Source: Variovorax brevis (lineage in GTDB: Bacteria; Pseudomonadota; Gammaproteobacteria; Burkholderiales; Burkholderiaceae_C). Taken from it: a DNA stretch of 64,000 nucleotides. This document shows positions 27,428-38,491 of this stretch, in pieces. Numbering within the stretch: position 1 is the first letter of the stretch; every line of letters begins with the position of its first letter. The position numbers and the translations under genes were made by a program. Under the pieces are notes generated by a model, which was not told where the DNA came from, ran no database searches, and worked only from the letters and a program-made list of their open reading frames with translations. The stretch covers positions 310,001-374,000 of the forward strand of contig NZ_JASZYG010000008.1 in NCBI RefSeq assembly GCF_030317105.1, read 5' to 3'.

Positions 27428-27829
27428 TTACACACCTCTTGATGTACTGGGCCGCTTCATGGCGATTGTGGAAGCAGCAATCGAGCGACTGGAAGAACTC
27501 CTCAGCGCCATCTCGGCCAGCCCTCAACACCCATGTGATCCTCCGATTCGTGCTCATGACATGCCGCATGAGAGCACTGCCGATGCCTTTGCGCTGGAAG
27601 GTAGCGCTACCGCCACAATGGAAGGGTAGCCGATGCAAAGCCCGTCAGTGAACGCCCTCGCAAATCCGATGACTTCCTCGGCGGACGCGACCGCGACAGC
27701 GGCACGCTGGCTCGCAGCGACGAGCAACTCGAATTCATCGCGCGTGCCGCGCCTGTGTTGCCAACCCGTGTCACGCAAGAGGTCGTAGACGGCCTCCAGG
27801 TCGGCGGCGTTCAAGTCGCGAATTTGCAT
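27428..27829 (-). pseudogene. GNAT-family N-acetyltransferase pseudogene with two frameshifts
   Basis: The start MQIRDLNAADLEAVYDLL and GFARAFTDGLCIGYPSIVAV read in one frame. Near 27,605 the frame changes and the acetyl-CoA motif FQRKGIGSALMRHVM follows with the GAEEFFQSL block. Near 27,485 the frame returns to the first one and ends with IAMKRP and a TAA at 27,428. The total of 402 bases equals a normal 133-residue GNAT protein, so the two indels roughly compensate. A single base loss at GCGC(T)ACC would restore the expected VAPTFQRKG reading. Confidence 0.75.
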
Positions 27830-28400
27830 GTGCATGGCATGAGGCGAAGACGGCAGCGGCCAAGACAGCCGCCAGCGAGTCGTCGCGATTTGATCGGCGG
27901 TGAGTCTGCATGGTCTTCGCGGAGTGGGCTTGAACGGATTGACACCATCCGACCGAGCCACGGCGCCTGATTCAAGGTCAAGGCGAATCCGCGCAATCCC
28001 GCGTCGCGAGACGATCACACGGACACGGCAATCGCTCGGTGACCAGGGTCGAACGGCCGGTGTGATCAGCGCTGAACTCTGGCGCCGCGGCCGCACTGTG
28101 TTCCCGGCCAATGCGCGGGATATCAGGAACGCCTCGGGGCAAGAGACGATGTGCGGCACTGCCGGTGGGATCACTGTCGCAAAGGTGCTGAGCGGCAAAA
28201 CCCAAGCGCTACGCCAACCGCGCCGCGCAAGCCCTGTGTCTGTCAGCCGCCGCGCGGCACTCCAGCCATTTGGCATCGGGCGCGGACTTCAGGCCCCTGT
28301 GTCTCACGTCAAAACAGGGGCAAGGCTCCCACCGCCCCTAGCCGCAAACTCGCCCCGGCGACCTATGCGCTGCTCACCAGAGGCACGGCAAACAAAAAAA

Positions 28401-28438
28401 AGCCAGGCCGCTGCGGTTCAAAACGCAGCGGCCTGGCT
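28401..28438 (-). terminator. Strong Rho-independent terminator after the type I secretion ABC gene
   Basis: A perfect 15-bp stem AGCCAGGCCGCTGCG/CGCAGCGGCCTGGCT with an 8-base loop is followed, on the minus strand, by seven T residues. It lies about 60 bases after the ABC stop and should isolate that gene from the downstream fusion-protein gene. Confidence 0.92.
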
Positions 28439-28452
28439 CGTCGGAAAAGTCG

Positions 28453-28478
28453 ATGCGCACCGGCCAACCGGTGCGCAT
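28453..28478 (-). terminator. Second hairpin between the ABC stop and its terminator
   Basis: A perfect 11-bp inverted repeat ATGCGCACCGG/CCGGTGCGCAT with a CCAA loop lies 18 bases after the ABC stop. It has no T tract and probably adds to termination or protects the mRNA 3' end. Confidence 0.6.
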
Positions 28479-28496
28479 TCAGTGTGCTCTGTCAGC

Positions 28497-30704
28497 TCAT
28501 GCAGTAGCCCCGGCCACGCTCGCCGGGCTCGTGCCGCGAAGGCTCGCCAGCACAGCATCCTTGGGCCCGTTTGCCGTCACCTTGCCTTCGGTGTCCATCA
28601 CGATGATGCGGTCCACCAAGTTGAGCACCGACAGCCGGTGCGTCGCCACGATGAGCGTCTGGCCACGCGTGGCGACCGCCATCTTCTCGAGGAAGAAGCG
28701 TTCGGTCTGCAGGTCCATCGAGCTGGTCGGTTCGTCCATCAGCAGGACGCGCGGGCGAAGCAGCAGGCAGCGTGCGAGCGCGACGAGCTGGCGCTGGCCG
28801 CCCGACAGGCCCTGGCCCGCCTCGCCGATCGGCATGTCGTAGCCGCGCGGATGTCGCGCCGCAATGGCGTCGATGCCCGTCAGCTTGGCGATGTAGAGGA
28901 ACTGCTCCGTCGTGGTGGCCGGATTGCCGATGATGACGTTGTCCTTGAGCGTGCCGTGAAAGAGGCGTGCATCCTGCGACAGCAGGCCGACGGCCGCGCG
29001 CACGTCCGCCGGATCGATCTGTACGACGTCGATGCCATCCATCAGCACCTGCCCGCTGGTTGGCTGGTACATCGACGCCATGATGCGCAGCAGCGTCGAT
29101 TTGCCGCAGCCGATGTTGCCCAGCAGCGCAACGCGCTCGCCCGGCTTGAAATCCAGGTTGATGTCCTGCAGCACCGTGGGCGCCGGCTGCATCGGAGGCG
29201 CCGGGTACGAAAATCCGATCTTCTTCAGCGTGACCGCGCCGCGGAATTCGGGCTTCGCAAGGTAGCGCCGATCCGGCGACCGTTCCTGCGGCTGCGCCAT
29301 GATCTGGCCCAGCGAACGCATGGCGGTCTTGGCCTGCTGGAAGCGGATGGCCAGACCGACCACAGCCGCCAGCGGCGAGGTCGCACGGCCGGCGAGCATC
29401 ACCACGCCGAACAGCGCGCCCTGGGTCAGTTCGCCGGCATGGATCAGGTAGACGCCCCAGACGACAAGGATCACCGTCTGCAACTGCTGGATCAAGGTGA
29501 CCAGGTTCACCGTCAGGCTCGACAGCGCACGGGACTTCATCGAGCTCGTTGCGGACAGCGCGCTGAAGCTTTCCCACTTCTGCTGCATGACGCCTTCACC
29601 CCGCGCCGCCTTGAGCGACTCGAGTCCTTCGATCGCTTCGATCAGCAGGCCTTGCTTGAGCGAGCTTTCGCGCAGGTTTTCCTGCATCACGCGCGCCAGC
29701 GGCCACTGGATGGCGACGCTCAGCACGATGATGATCGGAATCGCCAGCAAGGGCACCAGGGCCAGCGGTCCGCCGATGAGAAAGATGATGCCGACGAAGA
29801 GCAGCACGAAGGGCAGGTCGGAGAGCGTCGCAATCGTGGCCGAGGTCACGAAGTCGCGCACCGACTCGAACTCGCGCAGCTGGTTGGCGGACGAGCCAGC
29901 CGATTTCGACTTGAACTCCATGCGCGTCGACAGCACCTTGCGAAACAGCATGGCGCCGAGAATCAGGTCGGCCTTCTTGCCGGCCACGTCGACCAGGTGC
30001 GAGCGCACGTGGCGCGCGACGGTTTCGAACACCATCGCGACGACGACGCCGATGGCCAGCGACCACAGCGTGGCATAGGCCTGGTTCGGCACCACGCGGT
30101 CATACACGTTCATCGTGAAGAAGGTGCTGGCAAGCGTCAGGACGTTGATCAGCAGCGCTGCCAGTGCCGCGCTGGCGTAGTAGCGGCGATAGCGCCACAG
30201 CGTGGAAAACAGCCAGTGGCCTTCGGTGTGCTCGAGCGTCGATCCGGCGCGGTCGTCCAGCCGCGCGCGTGGCTTGGCCAGCAGCGCATGCCCCGCGTAC
30301 AACTCGTTCATCTCCTCGACGCCGAGCGTCGAGCTGCCGTCGCCGGCGTCCGGGAAGACGACCTCGTAGGTCGCGGAGTCGCCACTGCCGTGGCGCGCAG
30401 TGAGGATGCACGCACCGCCGTCCTTGCGCATCACGGCGATGGGAAAGAGGTGGGACAGCAGGCCGCCGATGTCGCGCTTGACCCATCCCGCGCCGATGCC
30501 GGCCTGCTCCATGATGCGCAAGGCCAGCGTGGGCGAGAGTCGCCCGCCACGTGGCAGCCCGGCGCGCAAGGCGGCTTCGCTGAGTGCAACGCCATGATGC
30601 GCACACAACCAGCGCACCGCCCCCAGCAAGGTGTCCTGCTCGTCGTAGACAACGGGTGCCTGCACTACCTGTGCGCCCCGACCTTCAACCATCACTGCCG
30701 CCAT
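28497..30704 (-). CDS. Type I secretion ABC transporter/permease with N-terminal C39-like domain (LapB/HlyB-like)
   Basis: A 735-residue fused ABC exporter. Residues about 15-145 are a C39-peptidase-like domain, probably non-proteolytic since no clear Cys-His catalytic pair is visible. Transmembrane helices start near 175 (YASAALAALLINVLTLAST) and run to about 445. The ATPase domain has Walker A GNIGCGKST, signature LSGGQRQ and Walker B VLLMDEPTSSMD. Start 30,704 is preceded by AGGAG and five T residues; the longer ORF start has no site. It matches the ATPase of adhesin-exporting type I systems and should pair with the fusion protein and TolC-type protein encoded 2.7 kb further along the minus strand. 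The likely substrate is the Ig-like protein at 14.8 kb, by inference. Confidence 0.92.
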   Translation of the reverse strand: MAAVMVEGRGAQVVQAPVVYDEQDTLLGAVRWLCAHHGVALSEAALRAGLPRGGRLSPTLALRIMEQAGIGAGWVKRDIGGLLSHLFPIAVMRKDGGACILTARHGSGDSATYEVVFPDAGDGSSTLGVEEMNELYAGHALLAKPRARLDDRAGSTLEHTEGHWLFSTLWRYRRYYASAALAALLINVLTLASTFFTMNVYDRVVPNQAYATLWSLAIGVVVAMVFETVARHVRSHLVDVAGKKADLILGAMLFRKVLSTRMEFKSKSAGSSANQLREFESVRDFVTSATIATLSDLPFVLLFVGIIFLIGGPLALVPLLAIPIIIVLSVAIQWPLARVMQENLRESSLKQGLLIEAIEGLESLKAARGEGVMQQKWESFSALSATSSMKSRALSSLTVNLVTLIQQLQTVILVVWGVYLIHAGELTQGALFGVVMLAGRATSPLAAVVGLAIRFQQAKTAMRSLGQIMAQPQERSPDRRYLAKPEFRGAVTLKKIGFSYPAPPMQPAPTVLQDINLDFKPGERVALLGNIGCGKSTLLRIMASMYQPTSGQVLMDGIDVVQIDPADVRAAVGLLSQDARLFHGTLKDNVIIGNPATTTEQFLYIAKLTGIDAIAARHPRGYDMPIGEAGQGLSGGQRQLVALARCLLLRPRVLLMDEPTSSMDLQTERFFLEKMAVATRGQTLIVATHRLSVLNLVDRIIVMDTEGKVTANGPKDAVLASLRGTSPASVAGATA

Positions 30705-30920
30705 AAAAACTCCTGTTGCTGCCGCTCTCGCGAACCGATCCCATGCGTAAAACAACGGTTGCGCGTTCTCCAGCAGCAACGTTTGTTTCTCAACCGTTAA
30801 TTGGACGCTTCAGGCCCTTGGATGAATGCAGGCGGAGTAGTGCGTGCCCTTCGGAAATTTCCGAGTTCGGGTGCGACCCGGTCCGAGTAGGCGGGTCGTT
30901 GGCGAAGAATGTGAATTAGT
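30580..30920 (-). repeat. Duplicated promoter and 5' end, copy B (native ABC gene)
   Basis: This is the partner of copy A at 25,830-26,170. It contains the start and the first codons of the intact ABC gene plus about 215 bases upstream. Because the duplicated part stops shortly after the coding start, the two genes probably share or once shared the same promoter. Confidence 0.85.
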
Positions 30921-31055
30921 GTGCAGCGCGGTCGCGCGCAGGCGAGGGACGACGCCGTTCGAGAACCAGCGGCGCTGGCGAACGAGTGCACATCGCCGAG
31001 CGGCGCTCGCGCCGTGCCGCGGCGCCCATCAACCGCCGGCCGGTCGGGGAAGGAT
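30705..31055 (-). promoter_or_regulatory. Intergenic region upstream of the type I secretion ABC gene
   Basis: A 351-base gap between glgP and the ABC gene, both read on the minus strand. The half nearest the ABC gene is shared with copy A and presumably contains the promoter, but no clear -35/-10 pair could be assigned. The half nearest glgP is GC-rich and shows nothing recognisable, and no clear glgP terminator was found. Confidence 0.5.
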
Positions 31056-33527
31056 TCAGTTCAGCGAGACAGGCCTGGTATGCCAGATCTCATGCGCGTA
31101 CTGGGCAATCGTCCGGTCCGACGAGAACGCGCCCATGCCGGCCACGTTGAGGATCGCCATCCGCGTCCACGCATCCGGGTTGCGGTACAGCGCATCGACC
31201 TTGTCCTGCGCCTCGACATAACTCTCGTAGTCGGCCAGCAGCAGGTAATGGTCGCCCCAGCTCATCAGCGCCTCGTAGATCTCGTGATAGCGCGAGGTTT
31301 CACCGTGCGAGAACTCGCCATCGCGGATGCTGTCGAGCGTGTTCTGCAGCTCCGGATTGGCGTCGTAGATCTCGCGTGGTTGGTAGCCGCTGGCGCGAAT
31401 GTCAGCCACCTGCGGCGTGGTGTTGCCGAAGATGAAGATGTTCTCCGGTCCCACGGCCTCGCGCATCTCGACGTTGGCGCCGTCCAGCGTGCCGATCGTC
31501 AATGCGCCGTTCAGCGCGAACTTCATGTTGCCGGTGCCCGATGCCTCGGTGCCGGCCGTCGAGATCTGTTCCGACAAGTCCGCTGCCGGCATGATCACCT
31601 CGGCCAGGCTCACGCTGTAGTTGGGCAGGAACACCACCTTGAGCAACTTGCCCACGCGCTCGTCGTTGTTGATGACCGCGGCCACGTCGTTGATGAGCCG
31701 GATCACCATCTTGGCCATGTGATACGCCGATGCCGCCTTGCCGGCGAACACGACCACGCGCGGCACGTGGCCGGCTTCGGGCGCTTCAAGGATGCGGTGG
31801 TAGCGCGTGATGACGTGCAGCACGTTGAGCAGCTGCCGCTTGTATTCGTGCATGCGCTTGACCTGCACGTCGAACAGCGCGTCGGTGTCCACGGTCAGGT
31901 TCAGGTGCTGCTCGATCCAGTTGGCCAAGCGCAGCTTGTTCTCCCGCTTGGCGTGGCGGAAGGCGCGCACGAAGGTCGGCTGCTCGGCCATGTGCCGCAG
32001 GGCTTCGAGCTGGTTCAGGTCGCGCCGCCAGCCGCGGCCGATGCGCGCGTCCAGCAGCTTCGCCAGCGGCGGATTGGCCTGCGCCAGCCAGCGGCGTGGC
32101 GTCACGCCATTGGTCTTGTTGTTGAAGCGATCGGGGTAGAGCTTGGCGAAGTCGGAAAAGATCGATTGCTTCATCAGCTCCGAATGCAGCCCCGACACGC
32201 CGTTGATCGAATGGCTGGCCAGCACCGCCACGTAGGCCATGCGCACCCGGCGCTCGCCCGATTCGTCGATCAACGACAGGCGCCGCATCAGCTCGACGTC
32301 GTGGCCGTGCTCCTGCGTCACGGCCGCCAAGAACTTCGTGTTGATGTCGAACAGGATCTGCAGGTGCCGCGGCAGCACGCGGCCGAACATCTCGACCGGC
32401 CACGTTTCCAGCGCCTCGTGCATCAAGGTGTGGTTGGTGTAGCTGAAGACCTTCTGCGTGTGGGCCCAGGCGGTGTCCCACGGCAGGTCGTGTTCGTCGA
32501 TCAGCAGGCGCATCAACTCCGGCACGGCAAGCACCGGGTGCGTGTCGTTCAGATGGATGCTGACTTGGTCGGGCAGGTCGTCGAAGCTGGTGTGGTTGCG
32601 CAGGTAGCGGCGGATCAGGTCCTGCACGCTGGCGCTGACGAAGAAATATTCCTGATGCAGGCGCAGCTCGCGCCCCGAAGGCGTTGAGTCGTCCGGGTAG
32701 AGCACGCGCGAGACGTTCTCCGAATGGTTCTTGCTCTCCACCGCCTGCATGTAGTTGCCGCGGTTGAAGGCCGAGAGATCAATCTCCTCGGTGGCGCGCG
32801 CCGACCACAGGCGCAGCGTGTTGGTCGCCTGCGTGCCGTAGCCTGGAATGATGGTGTCGTAGGCCACGGCCTGCACATCGTGCGTGTCGACCCAGCGCGC
32901 GGCGCCGTAAGGTGCACCCTTGCCTTGCGGGCGCTGCACGTGGCCACCAAAGCGCACGCGGTAGGTGACTTCAGGCCGCTGGAATTCCCAGGGATTGCCG
33001 CGCGTGAGCCAGTAGTCGGGCGTCTCCACCTGCTGGCCGTCGACGATGCGCTGGCGGAACATGCCGTATTCATACCGGATGCCATAACCCATGCCCGGCA
33101 CGCCCAGGGTCGCCATCGAATCGAGAAAGCAGGCTGCAAGCCGGCCCAGGCCGCCGTTGCCCAGCGCCGCGTCGGGTTCGCGCTCGGCCAGCGCATCGAT
33201 GTCGACGCCGAAGTCTGCCAGCGCCTGCTTGACGGTGGCCTGCAGTTCCAGCGCGAGCAGCGCATTGGTGAAGGTGCGCCCGATGAGGAATTCCATCGAC
33301 AGGTAGTACACGCGCTTGAGCTTCTGCGAGTACTGGGCACGCGTGGTCGCCATCCAGCGCTCGACGAGCTGGTCACGCACCGCCAGGGCCGTGGCATGCA
33401 GCCAGTCGTCCTGGCTGGCGGCGACCGGGTCCTTGCCGACGGCGTAGATGAGCTTGTTCGCGACGGCGAGCTTGAAGGCTGCAACGTCGCGATCGGGGTG
33501 GTCGTATTTGAAATCTTCGATGGTCAT
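31056..33527 (-). CDS. glgP: Glycogen/starch/alpha-glucan phosphorylase
   Basis: An 823-residue phosphorylase that releases glucose-1-phosphate from glycogen. N-terminal family features are [13 protein letters not shown] and the [16 protein letters not shown] block. The C-terminal pyridoxal-phosphate region contains [23 protein letters not shown] with the cofactor-binding Lys. The start at 33,527 gives the usual length; an upstream ATG at 33,578 would overlap the glgA stop. It is the last gene of the six-gene glycogen cluster, 31 bases after glgA, and supplies the breakdown arm. Confidence 0.94.
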   Translation of the reverse strand: MTIEDFKYDHPDRDVAAFKLAVANKLIYAVGKDPVAASQDDWLHATALAVRDQLVERWMATTRAQYSQKLKRVYYLSMEFLIGRTFTNALLALELQATVKQALADFGVDIDALAEREPDAALGNGGLGRLAACFLDSMATLGVPGMGYGIRYEYGMFRQRIVDGQQVETPDYWLTRGNPWEFQRPEVTYRVRFGGHVQRPQGKGAPYGAARWVDTHDVQAVAYDTIIPGYGTQATNTLRLWSARATEEIDLSAFNRGNYMQAVESKNHSENVSRVLYPDDSTPSGRELRLHQEYFFVSASVQDLIRRYLRNHTSFDDLPDQVSIHLNDTHPVLAVPELMRLLIDEHDLPWDTAWAHTQKVFSYTNHTLMHEALETWPVEMFGRVLPRHLQILFDINTKFLAAVTQEHGHDVELMRRLSLIDESGERRVRMAYVAVLASHSINGVSGLHSELMKQSIFSDFAKLYPDRFNNKTNGVTPRRWLAQANPPLAKLLDARIGRGWRRDLNQLEALRHMAEQPTFVRAFRHAKRENKLRLANWIEQHLNLTVDTDALFDVQVKRMHEYKRQLLNVLHVITRYHRILEAPEAGHVPRVVVFAGKAASAYHMAKMVIRLINDVAAVINNDERVGKLLKVVFLPNYSVSLAEVIMPAADLSEQISTAGTEASGTGNMKFALNGALTIGTLDGANVEMREAVGPENIFIFGNTTPQVADIRASGYQPREIYDANPELQNTLDSIRDGEFSHGETSRYHEIYEALMSWGDHYLLLADYESYVEAQDKVDALYRNPDAWTRMAILNVAGMGAFSSDRTIAQYAHEIWHTRPVSLN

Positions 33528-33558
33528 GGTGCGAAGCTTGGGTTCCGAAGGCGCCGGC

Positions 33559-35019
33559 TCAGGCGAGTGCCTGGCCATAGACCTCGATGTAACGGGATGC
33601 GGCGCTCCCCCAGTCGGCCGGGCGGCGCATGGCGTTGGCGCGCACCGCCTTCCAGTCGGTGGGGCGCCGGTAGACCGCGAAGGCGCGGCGCATCGCGCGC
33701 GCATAGTTGGCGGCATTGAAGGTGTCGAAGCAAAAGCCGGTGGCTTCGCCGCTGGCCATGTCTTCGAAGGTGGTGTCCACCACGGTGTCGGCCAGGCCTC
33801 CGATGCGGTGCACCAGCGGCAGGCTGCCGTACTTGAGGCCGTACATCTGCGTCAGGCCGCAAGGCTCGAAGAGCGAGGGAACGACGGTTACGTCGCCACC
33901 GCCGAACAGCCGATGCGCCAGTGGTTCGCTGTAGCCCAGGGTCACGCTGATCGATTGCGGATTGGCGGCAGCCCGGTCGCGGAACGCGTTTTCGAGCCAG
34001 GCGTCGCCGCTGCCGAGCAGGGCCAGCTGGCCACCTTGCGCCACCAGGCCATCGAGCCCTTCCAGCACCAGGTGCAGGCCTTTTTGTTCGGTCAACCGGC
34101 TCACGACCACGAACACCGGTGCATCGGCGAGCGGCGCCAATCCCAGCTCATCCTGCAACGCGGCCTTGCAACGCGCCTTGCCGGGCAATCGCTTCACGTC
34201 GTAGTGATGGGGAATCAGGCTGTCGGTGGCGGGATTCCAGACCTGGTCGTCGACGGCGTTGAGGATGCCGGTGAGCACCCCCGCGCGGCTGCGCAGCAAG
34301 CCATCGAGGCCGCAGCCTTGCTCGGGCGTCTGGATCTCGCGCGCATAGGTCGGGCTCACGGTCGTGATGCGGTCGGCAAAGCACAGCCCGCCTTTCATGA
34401 AGGAGAGCTGTCCGTGGTATTCGAGTCCGTTCACGCCGAAGGCGGCGGACGGCAGTCCCAGTTCGGCGAAGTGCCAGGGCGCAAACAGGCCTTGGTACGC
34501 CAGGTTGTGCACCGTGAACACGCTGCCCACCCGCGGGCGACCGTTGGGGGGCGCAAACGCCATGTAGGCCGGCGCCAGTGCGGCGTGCCAATCGTGCGCA
34601 TGCACCATCTCGGGTTGCCACTGCGGATCGAGCCCCCGTGCCAGGAGGGCGGCCGCCCAGCCCAGCAGCGCAAAGCGCCGGTGGTTGTCGGCATAGGGGT
34701 GGCGCGATGCATCCTCGTAGGGATTGCCGGGCCGGTCGTACAGCGCCGGCGCATCGATCCAATAGGCGGGAATGTCCGTCGTGCCGGAAATGGCGATACG
34801 GCCGAAGCGCAAATGCACCCGCTCGCCCCACGGCGCACCGAATTCGGCCACCAGTACGCTGTCCGCGACGCCGGCCACGATGGCCGGAAAGCCGGGCAGC
34901 AGCACCCGCACGTCCTGGTCAGCGGCCATGAGCGCGAGAGGCAGCGCACCTGCGATGTCCGCCAGGCCGCCAGTCTTGAGCAGGGGGAAAAGTTCGGCGC
35001 TGACTTGCAATATTCGCAT
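33559..35019 (-). CDS. glgA: Glycogen synthase (ADP-glucose type)
   Basis: A 486-residue GT5 glycosyltransferase that elongates glycogen from ADP-glucose. The N-terminal ADP-glucose-binding motif KTGGLAD is at residues 16-22. The C-terminal catalytic block [15 protein letters not shown] holds the conserved Glu. Length and order of motifs match bacterial GlgA. The start lies 4 bases after the glgC stop, so the two are coupled, as expected for the synthesis step that uses GlgC product. Confidence 0.95.
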   Translation of the reverse strand: MRILQVSAELFPLLKTGGLADIAGALPLALMAADQDVRVLLPGFPAIVAGVADSVLVAEFGAPWGERVHLRFGRIAISGTTDIPAYWIDAPALYDRPGNPYEDASRHPYADNHRRFALLGWAAALLARGLDPQWQPEMVHAHDWHAALAPAYMAFAPPNGRPRVGSVFTVHNLAYQGLFAPWHFAELGLPSAAFGVNGLEYHGQLSFMKGGLCFADRITTVSPTYAREIQTPEQGCGLDGLLRSRAGVLTGILNAVDDQVWNPATDSLIPHHYDVKRLPGKARCKAALQDELGLAPLADAPVFVVVSRLTEQKGLHLVLEGLDGLVAQGGQLALLGSGDAWLENAFRDRAAANPQSISVTLGYSEPLAHRLFGGGDVTVVPSLFEPCGLTQMYGLKYGSLPLVHRIGGLADTVVDTTFEDMASGEATGFCFDTFNAANYARAMRRAFAVYRRPTDWKAVRANAMRRPADWGSAASRYIEVYGQALA

Positions 35020-35023
35020 CGGC

Positions 35024-36313
35024 CTACGTCAAACGCTTCAACATTTCGCGGGTGACGAGGACCACGCCGCCCTCCGTGCGCTCGAAGCGCGCGGCATCGG
35101 CCACGGGATCTTCACCGATCACCATTTCGTCAGGAATCACGCAGCCGCGGTCGATCACCACGCGCTTGAGCCGGGCGGCACGGCCGACTTCCACATCCGG
35201 CAGGAGCACCGCCTGATTGATGTCGCAGAAGGAATGCACCCGCACGCCCGAGAACAGCACCGAATCGCTCACCTTGGAGCCCGAGACGATGCAGCCGCCC
35301 GAGACAATGGTGTTGACCGTCATGCCGTGCTTGCCGTCGCGATCGAGCACGAACTTGGCCGGCGGCAGTTGCCGCTGGTAAGTCCAGATGGGCCAATCGG
35401 TGTCATAGATGTCGAGTTCGGGAGTAATCGAAGCCAGATCGAGGTTGGCAGCCCAGAATGCATCAATCGTGCCCACGTCGCGCCAGTAGGCCGGCGCGTC
35501 GGCGCCGCGGCGTGCCCGCGTGACGCAGGACATGCCGAACGGATGCGCCACCGCACGGCTCGACGCCACCGCACGCGGGATGATGTCCTTGCCGAAATCG
35601 TGGCTCGAATCGGGGTTGAGGTTGTCCTCTTCCAGCAGCTGGTAGAGATACTCGGAGTCGAAGATGTAGATGCCCATGCTGGCCAGCGCCACGTCGGGCT
35701 TGCCGGGCATGGACGGCGGGTCGGCCGGCTTTTCCAGGAATTCGGTGATGTTGCGGTCTTCGTCGACGTCCATCACGCCGAAGGCGACGGCTTCCATGCG
35801 CGGCACCTCGATGCAGCCCACCGTGCAGCCTCGCCCGTGGGCGACGTGGTCGACCAGCATGACGGAGTAGTCCATCTTGTAGACGTGGTCGCCCGCCAGC
35901 ACGACGACGTAGTCGTGCGGCGTGGAGCGCGTCTGGATGATGTCCAGGTTCTGATAGACCGCGTCGGCCGTGCCGCGGTACCAGTGCTCGTCGCCCACGC
36001 GCTGCTGCGCCGGGAGCACGTCGACCATCTCGTTGAGTTCGGCGCGCAGGAAGCTCCAGCCGCGCTGCAGGTGCCGCATCAGCGAGTGCGACTTGTACTG
36101 CGTCACCACCGCCATGCGCCGGATGCCGGAGTTCAGGCAGTTCGACAGCGCGAAGTCGATGATGCGGAACTTGCCACCGAAGTACACGGCTGGCTTGGCG
36201 CGTCGATCGGTCAGCTGTTTGAGCCGCGATCCCCGGCCGCCGGCCAGAACGAGTGCGATGGTGCGGCGAACGAGTTGATGCGCCTGCAGGGTCGTTGGTG
36301 TGTTGTCTGCCAT
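35024..36313 (-). CDS. glgC: Glucose-1-phosphate adenylyltransferase
   Basis: A 429-residue ADP-glucose pyrophosphorylase, the committed step of bacterial glycogen synthesis. The N-terminal nucleotidyltransferase motif [20 protein letters not shown] is followed by [15 protein letters not shown]. Later the glucose-1-phosphate region FLEKPADPP is present, and the C-terminal part forms a left-handed beta-helix with [11 protein letters not shown]. Allosteric control by fructose-1,6-bisphosphate or similar metabolites is normal for the family. It lies 59 bases after glgX. Confidence 0.95.
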   Translation of the reverse strand: MADNTPTTLQAHQLVRRTIALVLAGGRGSRLKQLTDRRAKPAVYFGGKFRIIDFALSNCLNSGIRRMAVVTQYKSHSLMRHLQRGWSFLRAELNEMVDVLPAQQRVGDEHWYRGTADAVYQNLDIIQTRSTPHDYVVVLAGDHVYKMDYSVMLVDHVAHGRGCTVGCIEVPRMEAVAFGVMDVDEDRNITEFLEKPADPPSMPGKPDVALASMGIYIFDSEYLYQLLEEDNLNPDSSHDFGKDIIPRAVASSRAVAHPFGMSCVTRARRGADAPAYWRDVGTIDAFWAANLDLASITPELDIYDTDWPIWTYQRQLPPAKFVLDRDGKHGMTVNTIVSGGCIVSGSKVSDSVLFSGVRVHSFCDINQAVLLPDVEVGRAARLKRVVIDRGCVIPDEMVIGEDPVADAARFERTEGGVVLVTREMLKRLT

Positions 36314-36372
36314 CTTTGCCTCCGGTTGATTTTCCCGGCGATCAGCCTAGCACCCCGCGAGCCGCTTGGCTC

Positions 36373-38418
<2,046 letters not shown>

Positions 38419-38491
38419 GGTGGGAACGATTGGCCGTGTTGAGGTCAGGCGCCGGCCGGCTCGCCCTTTCGAAGAGACAACCGCCGAGCCC

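Larger units (their letters stand above)
26171..28396. other. Decayed non-coding region between the two halves of the secretion operon
   Basis: Over 2.2 kb without an intact gene. Bases about 26,380-26,660 are AT-rich. A fragment of an IS21-type istB gene lies at about 26,977-27,240, with a possible IS end near 27,372-27,400. A frameshifted GNAT acetyltransferase gene lies at 27,428-27,829. A GCCCCTGT/ACAGGGGC hairpin sits at 28,293-28,321. The rest shows no recognisable feature. Long ORFs on the plus strand here are random open frames in GC-rich DNA. Confidence 0.6.

Noticed and set aside
28293-28321. GCCCCTGT/ACAGGGGC hairpin as an insertion-sequence end or terminator
   Set aside because: There is no T tract, no matching second copy and no target duplication that I could find.
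27900-30800. A plus-strand open frame of 966 codons over the ABC ATPase gene
   Set aside because: It is antisense to a gene with clear Walker and signature motifs and starts in decayed DNA.
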